Shown here piece by piece: positions 16,743 through 24,369 of a stretch of 64,000 nt of DNA (the stretch's first letter is position 1; every line of letters begins with the position of its first letter). Made by a program: the position numbers and the translations under genes. The notes under the pieces are model-generated. The model was not told the DNA's origin and searched no databases. It was given only the letters and a program-made list of their open reading frames with translations. This DNA is from Phytoactinopolyspora halotolerans (lineage in GTDB: Bacteria; Actinomycetota; Actinomycetes; Jiangellales; Jiangellaceae). The stretch is taken from positions 62,001 through 126,000 of the forward strand of contig NZ_JAAGOA010000002.1 of the NCBI RefSeq assembly GCF_010550675.1. Direction: 5' to 3'.

Positions 16743-17641
16743 TCGTACTCCTGATCGCCAAGAGAAGGGTCGTCACTGCCGTCGTCCGGAGTCGCCCGCA
16801 TGCCGGACGCCACCGCCGACTCATACGCCTGGCGCGATCCGCAGACGCTTGCTTTCGGGCACGCTACCTTGCGGCCGGTCTCGCGGTCCCGCACATACAC
16901 CGTTTCGGACGGGACGTTGTAGCCGACGACCGTGCCCTCGACCCCCTCGTCCGTCTCGACGCCGCAGCCGAGAGAGGGAACGCTGACCTTGAAGTCCTGA
17001 TAAAGCGGGTGCTCGTACTTCAGGCAGCACATGAGCCGCCCACAGGCGCCGGAGATCTTCAGCGGGTTCAGCGGGAGGTCCTGGTCCTTCGCCATCCTGA
17101 TGCTGACGGGCTCGAAGTCCTTCAGGAACGTCGAGCAGCACGTCTCCCGCCCGCACGGGCCGACGCCGCCCTGCACGCGCGCCTCGTCCCGGGGTCCGAG
17201 CTGCCGCAGGTCGATTCTGGCGCGCAAAGTGCGGGCCAGGTCGCGGACCAACTCCCGGAAGTCCACGCGCTGCGGCGCGCTGAAGTAGATCGTGATGAGC
17301 TGATCGACGTCCTCTCGGGTGTCGACGAAGTCGACCCCCACCACCTTCATGGGTAGGCCGTGGTCGCGGATCAGCCGACGGGCGACGACGCGGGCCTCGG
17401 CCCGGCGCTGCCGGTTACGTTCGTCCCGCTCCAGATGCTCCTCGGTCGCGATGCCCTCGCAGACCGGTAGTCCCTCGACGTCCTCGGTCACCCACTGCGG
17501 GGCCCAGATGCACTCGGCCACCTCAGGGCCGTCGTCAGTGGGCACGAGTACCTTGTCACCGACTCTCGGAGAGTGCCCGCCCGGGTCCAGGTAGTAGAGC
17601 TTCCCGTACCGGGTGAAGGCCACTGCCATCACCATGCCCAC
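16739..17641 (-). CDS. PSP1-domain protein (YaaT homologue)
   Basis: A 300-residue protein with the PSP1 signature: YYLDPGGHSPRVGDKVLVPT near the start, DFVDTREDVDQLITIYFSAP, then the Cys clusters GPCGRETCCSTFL and GACGRLMCCLKYEHPLY. In Bacillus, YaaT lies in tmk-yaaQ-yaaR-holB-yaaT and works with Y-complex partners in phosphorelay and RNA turnover; here the order holB-tmk is also nearby but separated by an FkbM gene on the other strand. GTG at 17641 is used with AAGGTGG upstream; ATG at 17635 is an alternative. The C-terminal tail is acidic. Confidence 0.85.
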   Translation of the reverse strand: MGMVMAVAFTRYGKLYYLDPGGHSPRVGDKVLVPTDDGPEVAECIWAPQWVTEDVEGLPVCEGIATEEHLERDERNRQRRAEARVVARRLIRDHGLPMKVVGVDFVDTREDVDQLITIYFSAPQRVDFRELVRDLARTLRARIDLRQLGPRDEARVQGGVGPCGRETCCSTFLKDFEPVSIRMAKDQDLPLNPLKISGACGRLMCCLKYEHPLYQDFKVSVPSLGCGVETDEGVEGTVVGYNVPSETVYVRDRETGRKVACPKASVCGSRQAYESAVASGMRATPDDGSDDPSLGDQEYE

Positions 17642-17934
17642 ACGTCCACCTTACGACCTGTTGTGGCGGACACCACGCGGGCGTCTACTCGGGCCCCGCG
17701 TCACCCGTGCTCGTGGACCGGTACGTACCGGGAGAGCCCGAACTAGGGCATGGGCCCGCCGGCGGCGCACACTGGGGGATGACTGTGACGAACGGCGTTG
17801 TCTCGGCCAATGTCGCATGACGATCCCGTCCATGACCCGAAGTGATGGGAACCACATACGGGGGTAGAACCGTCTTAGACACGAAACAGAGTCTGAATCG
17901 ATACGGCATCGAGACATAAGCACAAATCGAGGGT

Positions 17935-18915
17935 GTGAGCGGTGAGATGGCCGGTGACAGGACCGACTTCGACAAGAGCGGGCGCAGCCGTCGGCACAGC
18001 TGGTATGGGGCCAAGCCGACCGTCAAACGCGTTCTGTCCTGGCGTGTCCCGCATGCCGTAGTGCGGACGTGCGCATCGATGCTGGACGACCGCATCCGCT
18101 CCGAGCGGCTGCCGGCTCCGGCGCGGGTGCACGAGGTCGAGGCGCACATGGCCGGTGTCTCGTTCGTGATGAAGGATCCGGACCGGTGCGTGATCGCCAA
18201 GGAGCTGTACTGGGGACACGGCGTCCGGCCCCGTCCCGCGGACCAGCTCGCACTTGACGTCTTCGCCGCGCTGGCCAAGGACGCCAAGCTGATTCTGGAT
18301 GTCGGCGCGTACACCGGCCTGTTCTCCATCCTGGGTGCGCGCGTGGCCGAGGACGCTCAGGTGCACGCCTTCGAAGTGGTCCCGGCGGTGGCGAAGGCGG
18401 CGCTGGACAACGTGGTCGCGAACGACCTGCTCCGCCGGGTGACCGTGCATATACAGGGCGTCGGTAAGGATGGCGACTCGACACGCATCGCCGTCGGGGA
18501 TGGCGGATCCGCGTTGCCGGACTTCTACTCCACCGAGTTGTACTTCGAACACGGGGTCGACGTACCGGTGTACTCACTCGACGCGATCATGCATTCGATG
18601 CCCGAGTCGGTCCGGGGCGCCGCCACGCTCGTGAAGATCGACGTCGAAGGGACCGAGGACGTCGTGCTGCAGAACGCTCAGGAGTTCCTCGAGGCGAACC
18701 GTCCGGACATCCTCTGCGAGGTCCTCCCGGACTCGGGCGATGCCGACCGGGTGGCGACGGCGCTGGCACCGCACGGCTACCGTCTTCTCCGCGTCGAACC
18801 CGACACCCTGGTGGAGTACGGCGAACTGAGCCCGAGCATCCACTGCCGGGATTGGCTGTTCACCACCAAGAGCGACGCTCAGCTCGCCGCCGCCGGCGTC
18901 CCGCTGCCGGCCTGA
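17935..18915 (+). CDS. FkbM family SAM-dependent methyltransferase
   Basis: A 326-residue class I methyltransferase. The SAM-binding motif is LILDVGAYTGLFSILGARVA, the acidic motif II is VHAFEVVP, and the FkbM hallmark VKIDVEGTEDVVLQNAQEFL and LCEVLPDSGD follow. FkbM enzymes O-methylate sugars or polyketides; none of those pathways is visible here. The first 90 residues have no clear match and may hold substrate or partner. GTG at 17935 or ATG at 17947 could be the start. It runs against the surrounding minus-strand block, which suggests insertion between PSP1 and holB. The 293 bases before it (17642-17934) show no gene and no convincing promoter. Confidence 0.82.
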   Translation: MSGEMAGDRTDFDKSGRSRRHSWYGAKPTVKRVLSWRVPHAVVRTCASMLDDRIRSERLPAPARVHEVEAHMAGVSFVMKDPDRCVIAKELYWGHGVRPRPADQLALDVFAALAKDAKLILDVGAYTGLFSILGARVAEDAQVHAFEVVPAVAKAALDNVVANDLLRRVTVHIQGVGKDGDSTRIAVGDGGSALPDFYSTELYFEHGVDVPVYSLDAIMHSMPESVRGAATLVKIDVEGTEDVVLQNAQEFLEANRPDILCEVLPDSGDADRVATALAPHGYRLLRVEPDTLVEYGELSPSIHCRDWLFTTKSDAQLAAAGVPLPA

Positions 18916-18965
18916 TGCTGCCGGCCTGACCCAGTCAGCCTGACCGGCGCTCCGGCCTGACCCAG

Positions 18966-20123
18966 TCAGCCTTCCCGCAGCGCGAGCGCCATCGACTCCA
19001 GGGCGAGCTGCGGTGCAGCGTTACCGAGCAGTGCCTCTCTGGTCTCGACGATGGTCTCCATCCGGCGCAGCGTCGCCTCCGGTGTGCCGCTGTGCGCCAG
19101 CCGCTCGAGCGAGGGGCGCATCTCGTCGTTGACCAGCTCGGCCCCGACACCCAGCTGAAGCATCAGCACATCGCGGTAGAGAGCCAGCACATCCACCAGG
19201 GCGCGGTCGATCGAGTCTCGCTGCACCCGGGTGCGCCGCAGTTTCTGCTCCTGTTCCAGCTCCTTCAGCGCTGCGTTCATGTTCCGCGGTTTCCGCCCGG
19301 TGGTGCCGGCACCGAGGGCCTTCTTCAGCTCCTCGGTCTCCCGCGCGTCCAGCGCGTCGCAGCGTCGCTCGGCGTCGGCCTTGGCCGTCTCCACCAGGTT
19401 GGCCGCTGCGTCCAGGCACTCGCGGATGTTGCTCAGCGCGAAGGGCAGCCGCAGGACCTCCTCACGGCGGGCGCGGGCCTCCTCGTCGATGGCGAGCGCC
19501 CGGGCCCGTCCGATGTGCCCCTGAGAGGCGCGGGCGGCGAATGCGGCGAGGCGCTCGTCGACGTTCTCGGTCGCCGTCAGGTGGGCGGCGACGGCGTCGT
19601 AGGGCGGTGTGCGCAACTGGACCACGCGGCAGCGGGAACGGATCGTCGGGACGATGTCCTCCGCCGTCGGGGCACACAGCATCCAGACGGTGCGCTCGGG
19701 TGGCTCTTCGACCGACAGCAGCAACGCGTCCGCCGCGTCCTCCCCGAGCCGGTCGGCGTCCTCGACGATGACGATCTGCCACCGGCCGCGAGCCGGGCGC
19801 AGCGCGGCCCGAGGCACCAGCTCACGGACCTGGCTGATCCGGATGTTGAGGCCCTCGGTGGAGAGCGTGGCGACGTCGGGATGCGTCCCGGCGCGGACCT
19901 CGGCGCATTCGGTGCAGCTGCCACAGCCGCCCTGCGGGCACTGCAACGCCGCCGCGAAGGCCTTGGCTACGACGGAGCGCCCCGACCCCGGAGGGCCGGT
20001 GAACAGCCATGCGTGCGTCATCGAACCGCTGCCGTGGCCCTCCGTGCGCCCGGACGCGTGCTCGACCGTGCGCTGCAGGGCCGGCACCACCGCCTGCCCT
20101 ACGACGGCATCCCACACGCTCAT
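18966..20123 (-). CDS. holB: DNA polymerase III subunit delta prime
   Basis: A 385-residue clamp-loader subunit. It opens with VWDAVVGQAVVPALQRTV, has the modified P-loop GPPGSGRSVVAKAF with Arg in place of the usual Lys, consistent with the non-hydrolysing role of delta prime. The zinc module CPQGGCGSCTEC comes next, then VIVEDADRLGEDAADALLLSVEEPP and the sensor-like RSRCRVVQL. The C-terminal collar domain is helical. It works in the DnaX complex that loads the sliding clamp. The ATG directly follows the stop of tmk with no gap. Confidence 0.93.
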   Translation of the reverse strand: MSVWDAVVGQAVVPALQRTVEHASGRTEGHGSGSMTHAWLFTGPPGSGRSVVAKAFAAALQCPQGGCGSCTECAEVRAGTHPDVATLSTEGLNIRISQVRELVPRAALRPARGRWQIVIVEDADRLGEDAADALLLSVEEPPERTVWMLCAPTAEDIVPTIRSRCRVVQLRTPPYDAVAAHLTATENVDERLAAFAARASQGHIGRARALAIDEEARARREEVLRLPFALSNIRECLDAAANLVETAKADAERRCDALDARETEELKKALGAGTTGRKPRNMNAALKELEQEQKLRRTRVQRDSIDRALVDVLALYRDVLMLQLGVGAELVNDEMRPSLERLAHSGTPEATLRRMETIVETREALLGNAAPQLALESMALALREG

Positions 20124-20774
20124 CTAGTTCACCCTTTCCACGGCCTGCGCCACAGCGGCCGCGATCTGCTCGACCGGACGTGACGCATCCACGATGACGT
20201 ACCGCTCCGGTTCCGCGGCGGCGAGGTCCAGGAACGCCCGCCGGATGCGCGCGTGCACGTGATCGGGCTCGCGCTCGATGCGGTCGTACCGGCCGAGGCT
20301 CTCCATCCGCCGTCGCCGCTCGTCGGCGTCGAGATCCAGCACGATCGTCAGGTCCGGCTTCAGGCCCAGCGTGGCGAACTCGGACAGCGCGGCGACCTGC
20401 TCGACGCCCAACTCGCGGCCCACGCCCTGGTACGCGATCGACGAGTCGGTGTAGCGGTCGGTCACCACGACGGCGCCGCGGTTCAGCGCAGGACGGATGA
20501 GCGAGGCCACATGGTCCGCGCGGTCCGCGGCAAAGAGCAGGGCCTCGGCGCGGGCATCGAGGTCACCGCCGTCCAGCAGGATGCTCCGGACCTCCTTACC
20601 GATCCGGGAACCGCCCGGCTCGCGCGTCACGACGACGTCCCGGCCGTGCGCACGCAGATGTTTCGAGAGCAACTCGACCTGTGTGGTCTTACCGACGCCG
20701 TCGCCACCCTCGAACGCGATGAAGAGCCCACGACCGGTCTGTCCCCGCGGCGATGCACCCTCGTTGTGAACCAC
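20124..20774 (-). CDS. tmk: Thymidylate kinase
   Basis: A 216-residue dTMP kinase. P-loop FEGGDGVGKTTQ, DR(Y/H) substrate motif in TDRYTDSSIAYQGVGREL, and REPGGSRIGKEVRSILL are all present. The LID region (SLGRYDRIEREPDHVHARI) places basic residues as in the Gram-positive/human-like type. GTG at 20774 is the start; the next Met is too far in. It forms dTDP for DNA synthesis and is paired with holB as in many Gram-positive genomes. Confidence 0.94.
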   Translation of the reverse strand: MVHNEGASPRGQTGRGLFIAFEGGDGVGKTTQVELLSKHLRAHGRDVVVTREPGGSRIGKEVRSILLDGGDLDARAEALLFAADRADHVASLIRPALNRGAVVVTDRYTDSSIAYQGVGRELGVEQVAALSEFATLGLKPDLTIVLDLDADERRRRMESLGRYDRIEREPDHVHARIRRAFLDLAAAEPERYVIVDASRPVEQIAAAVAQAVERVN

Positions 20775-20798
20775 GGCCCAAGCCTACGATGCCGGCGG

Positions 20799-22160
20799 TT
20801 ATGGGCAGCGGGGGATCGGCGAGCTCCACGAGGTCGCGGACCTGGTGGAGACGTAGTGATCGGTCACCCAGCGGCCGTCGGCCAGTTTGTTCCACACGGA
20901 CGTGCCGTCGATCCGGGTGCCACGTTTCTGACACACGATCCACGCCAGCGATCCGCTCGGCAGCGGGCTTCCGGACCTGGCGTGTGACGTGCCCGGGCCG
21001 GAACGCGCGTTGAGCGGACCGGTGCTGGAGACCTGACCCGGCCACTTGCAGCGTGGCAAGGCGCGGGAGAACCCGGTGTTCGACGGCGTGGAGACGTAGC
21101 CGTCGCTGACCCAGGTGCCGTCCGCGAGCAGATCCCACACCGAGGTGGAGCCCGCCTTCGCGCCGCGTGCCTGGCAGATGACCGAGAGTGTGGAGCCCGG
21201 TGCGTGTCCCCCGGTGGCCCCGTACGACGTGCCGGGCCCGGTGCGGGCGTTCAGCGAGACGCTGCTGGTCACTCGATATCGCCGGGCGACCGTCGCGACC
21301 GGTGCGTCGATGGAGTTGCTGTCGATGTTCAGGGTGACCCCGCCGTTGGTGGTCTTGTGTTCACCGCGGTACTGCTTCGCGCGCTGGTGGACCGACCACT
21401 TGCTGTCCGCGGTGTTCGGCCATCCCCGCAGGGAGGTGTCGCGATCCCACCGCGCGAGCCAGATCGCGTCCGGCCGTGCGTAGTGGGCGGAGCCGTAACT
21501 CGTGGACAGGTCCTGCAGGCCGGAAGCGTGGTGCAGGTAGACGCCGGCGAGGTACCCGTTCGCGTGCAGGGTGCTGGTCCAGGCGGAGACGTATCGACGC
21601 ACGGCCGTGGCGCAGTCGCGGTCGGAGCGGTCGTAATGTTCGATGTCGGCGTAGAGCGCACTGCCGCGGGCCATGCCGAGCTCCTCTGCCTTGCCGATCG
21701 CGTGCTGCGCGTTCGTGCGGCCGAGCCGGTATGCGTCGGACTTGGTGAAGGTGCTCATACCTCGTGCGTTGACGCAGTACGGCTGCCGGCCGACGTACGT
21801 CGGCAGTAGATCCCACCCCATGGCGGTCACGTCGCGGACCCAGGATCGACTCAGCTCCGGCTGGCGACACGCTCGATTGATTCCGCCGATGTAGACGTTG
21901 ACCGTGGAGTAGGGCGATTGACGCCATGCGCGCAGGGCGCTCCGGGAGGGCGCCGTGCAGGTGTCGAAGCCGAGCCCAGACGTACGGGTGGCGGACGCGC
22001 CGCTCGGATAGCTGACCGGCGTCTCCGGCTCGGCGACGGCGGGCGCGTTGACCGTCCCGACGATCAACGCGGAGGTCAGCGAGCTGATGCCGAGCGTCAT
22101 GCCGAACCAGCGCCGTGTTCGCCCGCCGGTGTGCCAGCGGCTCGGTTTCGCCCTGTCCAT
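20799..22160 (-). CDS. Exported DUF1906 glycoside-hydrolase-like protein with two SH3 repeats
   Basis: A 453-residue secreted protein. The N terminus has a Tat-like RRWFGMTLG motif and a hydrophobic run ending VNAPAVAEP, so export through Tat is likely. Residues about 70-290 match the DUF1906 (Rv2525c) TIM-barrel-like fold: GFDTCTAPSRSALRAW, VNVYIGGI, GWDLLPTYVGRQ, ALYADIEHYDRSD, GYLAGVYLHHAS, WLARWD. Two SH3-type repeats follow (each with LNARTGPGTS or LNARSGPGTS and V(S/T)D.YVST), usual for peptidoglycan binding. It is probably a wall-active hydrolase, although catalysis in DUF1906 is not well established. The ATG at 22160 has GGGGGA upstream; the longer frame was not used. It ends 24 bases before tmk starts region-wise on the same strand. 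Confidence 0.82.
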   Translation of the reverse strand: MDRAKPSRWHTGGRTRRWFGMTLGISSLTSALIVGTVNAPAVAEPETPVSYPSGASATRTSGLGFDTCTAPSRSALRAWRQSPYSTVNVYIGGINRACRQPELSRSWVRDVTAMGWDLLPTYVGRQPYCVNARGMSTFTKSDAYRLGRTNAQHAIGKAEELGMARGSALYADIEHYDRSDRDCATAVRRYVSAWTSTLHANGYLAGVYLHHASGLQDLSTSYGSAHYARPDAIWLARWDRDTSLRGWPNTADSKWSVHQRAKQYRGEHKTTNGGVTLNIDSNSIDAPVATVARRYRVTSSVSLNARTGPGTSYGATGGHAPGSTLSVICQARGAKAGSTSVWDLLADGTWVSDGYVSTPSNTGFSRALPRCKWPGQVSSTGPLNARSGPGTSHARSGSPLPSGSLAWIVCQKRGTRIDGTSVWNKLADGRWVTDHYVSTRSATSWSSPIPRCP

Positions 22161-22346
22161 GGTTCCCCCGTCTCTTGTGTGCCGATGCCAACACTCGTGA
22201 GACCGAACGCTGTGACACATGTGACCGCAGCGCTCGTTGAGTCTCATGGTGCCACAGATGTCCATGTGACGACAGGGAGCCAGAAGAGATGCCTGCCCGG
22301 CGACGTGCATGCCGCGCTCACCGCGTGGCGGTCATAGAGTCGGGCC

Positions 22347-23507
22347 GTGGACGTGCGAGTGATCAATCGACTGACATCGTCGTGGCTCAGCGCCGAGGGC
22401 GCCGGCGTGGTGTCGGGTGCGGGTGCGTGGCCGCTACTGGCCGTGCTGGCGTCGTCGGCGGACGAGCCGGGCCGCAGTGAGCTGGCACAGGCGGTCGGGC
22501 TGCCGGCGGACCAGTGCATGGAGGCCGCGCGTGCGGTCCTCAAGCTGATCGGCGGTGCCGACGGTGTCGACGCCGCCCTCGGCCTGTGGGCACATGCCGC
22601 GGCGCAGATCGATCCGGATTGGGCGGCACAGCTGCCCGTCGCCGGTGTCGGCGAGCTGACCGGCGACGCCGCAGTGGATCAGCCGAAGCTGGACGCGTGG
22701 GCGCGGGAGAACACCAGGGATCTGATCGAGCGTTTCCCCGTCGACACCGACCCGGACATGATGCTGATGCTCGCCAGCGCGCTCGCCGTCCGGACGGAGT
22801 GGACCCGCAGGTTCAGCGATGAGCACCTGGTGCCGCGGAGCGGCCCGTGGGCGAAGCAGCGCATCGCCGGCCTGACCCGGTCATGGCCGGAGCTGGACGA
22901 CGTCGTGGTGGCGCGTACGGAAGCGGCCGGTCCGTTGACGCTGACCCGCGTCGAGGGCGACAACGGTATCGATGTGCACCTGGTACTCGGTGATGAGCAG
23001 CGGACCGGACACGAGGTACTGCCGGCGGCGATCGATGCGCTGGCCGGCGAGCTTGAGCTGACGGCCGGTTCGTCGTTGCTGGAGGCGGCGGATGCCGGGG
23101 CCCGCCCGGCGCCCGGATTGGAGGTGGTCCCGGCGCAGAAACGTGGCGTGTCCATGACCACGGTCCGTTTCACGGTCCGCAGCGATCACGATCTCATGGC
23201 GCATGCCGCGTTGTTCGGCCTGGACACCGTCCGTCGACGGGACAAAGGACATTTCTCCCGGATCGGTCCGGTGCCGTTGCACGTCGATCAGGCGCGGCAA
23301 TCGGCGGTGGCCATCTTCAGCGCCACCGGCTTCGAGGCGGCGGCCGTGACGGCGATCGGCATGCGTATGGTGTCGATGCCGATGCGCAAGGAGCGTGGCC
23401 TGCAGGTCACCTATGACCGCCCGTTCGGTTTCCTCGCCGTCCACCGGGACTCCGGCCTGGTGCTCTTCGCGGGCTGGGTGCAGACGGCCGAGCCGGCCCG
23501 GCGCTAG
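22347..23507 (+). CDS. Serpin family serine protease inhibitor
   Basis: A 386-residue protein with the full serpin fold pattern: INRLTSSWLSAEGAGVVSGAGAWPLLAVLAS at the N terminus, LASALAVRTEWTRRF (helix F to strand 3A region), the reactive-loop hinge SATGFEAAAVTAIGM, and the C-terminal signature VTYDRPFGFLAVHRDSGLVLFAGWV. The Ala-rich hinge fits an inhibitory serpin. The reactive loop after the hinge (RMVSMPMRK) is short, with Arg and Met as possible P1 residues. There is no signal peptide, so it is predicted to act in the cytoplasm. GTG start at 22347. It is flanked by the DUF1906 gene (divergent) and DedA (convergent); bacterial serpins are uncommon. Confidence 0.85.
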   Translation: MDVRVINRLTSSWLSAEGAGVVSGAGAWPLLAVLASSADEPGRSELAQAVGLPADQCMEAARAVLKLIGGADGVDAALGLWAHAAAQIDPDWAAQLPVAGVGELTGDAAVDQPKLDAWARENTRDLIERFPVDTDPDMMLMLASALAVRTEWTRRFSDEHLVPRSGPWAKQRIAGLTRSWPELDDVVVARTEAAGPLTLTRVEGDNGIDVHLVLGDEQRTGHEVLPAAIDALAGELELTAGSSLLEAADAGARPAPGLEVVPAQKRGVSMTTVRFTVRSDHDLMAHAALFGLDTVRRRDKGHFSRIGPVPLHVDQARQSAVAIFSATGFEAAAVTAIGMRMVSMPMRKERGLQVTYDRPFGFLAVHRDSGLVLFAGWVQTAEPARR

Positions 23508-23529
23508 GCGTTGCCGCCGCCGGCCGCTC

Positions 23530-23574
23530 GGCGGCGCTCTGGTCGGCGGCGCGCTGCTCGGTGGCGCCCTGTTC
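23530..23574 (+). repeat. Three 15-bp GC-rich tandem units between serpin and DedA genes
   Basis: Units of the form GGCGGCGCNCTGNTC start at 23530, 23545 and 23560. They lie just after the serpin stop and outside both genes. They could be a remnant of a Gly/Ala/Leu repeat tail; no function is apparent. Confidence 0.5.
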
Positions 23575-23586
23575 GACAGCGGTCCG

Positions 23587-24285
23587 TCAGGCGGCGATCC
23601 GGTCGAAGGTCATCGACGGCCGGGCCTGCTCACCGTCGGCGTTCGGCGGTACGGACGACGTGTCGATCGTGCGGCCGGCGGCGGCCGCACGGGCGGACAT
23701 CCGGCGGCGCGTGCGTACGACGGCCTGGCCCGCGGCGAACCACACGCCGATGACGATCGCGGTTGCGGCGCCGATCGCCGACTGAGCCCACAGCGGCGCC
23801 TCGGTCACCGATCCGGTGACGTAGCCGATGCCCAGCATCCAACTCGCCCACGCGCTGCCTCCGATCGCGCCCCAGAGAAGGAATCGCTGCGGTGCGACCC
23901 CGGCCAGGCCGGCGGCCGCCGAACTCGCGGTCCGGCCCAGCGGCACGAACCGGCCGGCAATGATCGCTGCGACACTGGCGGAGCCCATCCGCGCATAGGC
24001 TCGCTCGACGCTGTGCTGCATCCGGCGGCCCAGCCGGGACCGGGCCAACCTGCCCGGGAGCGCATGCCGACCGATCAAGTAGACGATCGAGTCACCCGCC
24101 ACCGCGCCGGCAGCCGCCGCGACCAGCACCGAGACGGCATCCAGCCGGCCCGCCGCGGCGAGCGTGCCCGCGGTGACGACCGCCACCTCGGACGGCACCA
24201 CCGGCACGATCGCGTCGGCGGCGACCAGCGCCGCGATGAGCATGTAGGCGAGCGCGGGCACGGCGGCGAGAGCCAGGAGATCCAC
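23587..24285 (-). CDS. DedA family membrane protein
   Basis: A 232-residue inner-membrane protein. The DedA/SNARE-associated signature is present: VVPSEVAVVTAGTLAAAG, GAVAGDSIVYLIGRHAL, and GRFVPLGRTASSAAAGLAG, which carries the conserved Arg and Gly residues needed for activity in relatives. About four or five hydrophobic segments. Family members are undecaprenyl-phosphate or phospholipid flippases. GTG start at 24285. The C-terminal 40 residues are hydrophilic and not conserved in type. Confidence 0.85.
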   Translation of the reverse strand: MDLLALAAVPALAYMLIAALVAADAIVPVVPSEVAVVTAGTLAAAGRLDAVSVLVAAAAGAVAGDSIVYLIGRHALPGRLARSRLGRRMQHSVERAYARMGSASVAAIIAGRFVPLGRTASSAAAGLAGVAPQRFLLWGAIGGSAWASWMLGIGYVTGSVTEAPLWAQSAIGAATAIVIGVWFAAGQAVVRTRRRMSARAAAAGRTIDTSSVPPNADGEQARPSMTFDRIAA

Positions 24286-24320
24286 GGATCCAGCCTTGCC
24301 CCGGCGGCCGCCACAGACAA

Positions 24321-24363
24321 CCCTGAGACAGCGAAGTTCAGGGAAACCTCGGGGTAACCCCGA
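24321..24363 (-). terminator. Two hairpins after topA
   Basis: TCGGGG-TAA-CCCCGA (24349-24363) and CCCTGA/TCAGGG (24321-24343) lie in the 84-base gap after the topA stop, reading on the minus strand. GGTTTCCC follows the first on that strand. They probably terminate topA transcription or weaken read-through into dedA. Confidence 0.5.
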
Positions 24364-24369
24364 TCTTGG

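Noticed and set aside
22180-22260. CRP-type site (TGTGACACATGTGACC) between DUF1906 and serpin genes
   Set aside because: The halves are direct rather than inverted repeats, so it does not match the CRP consensus.
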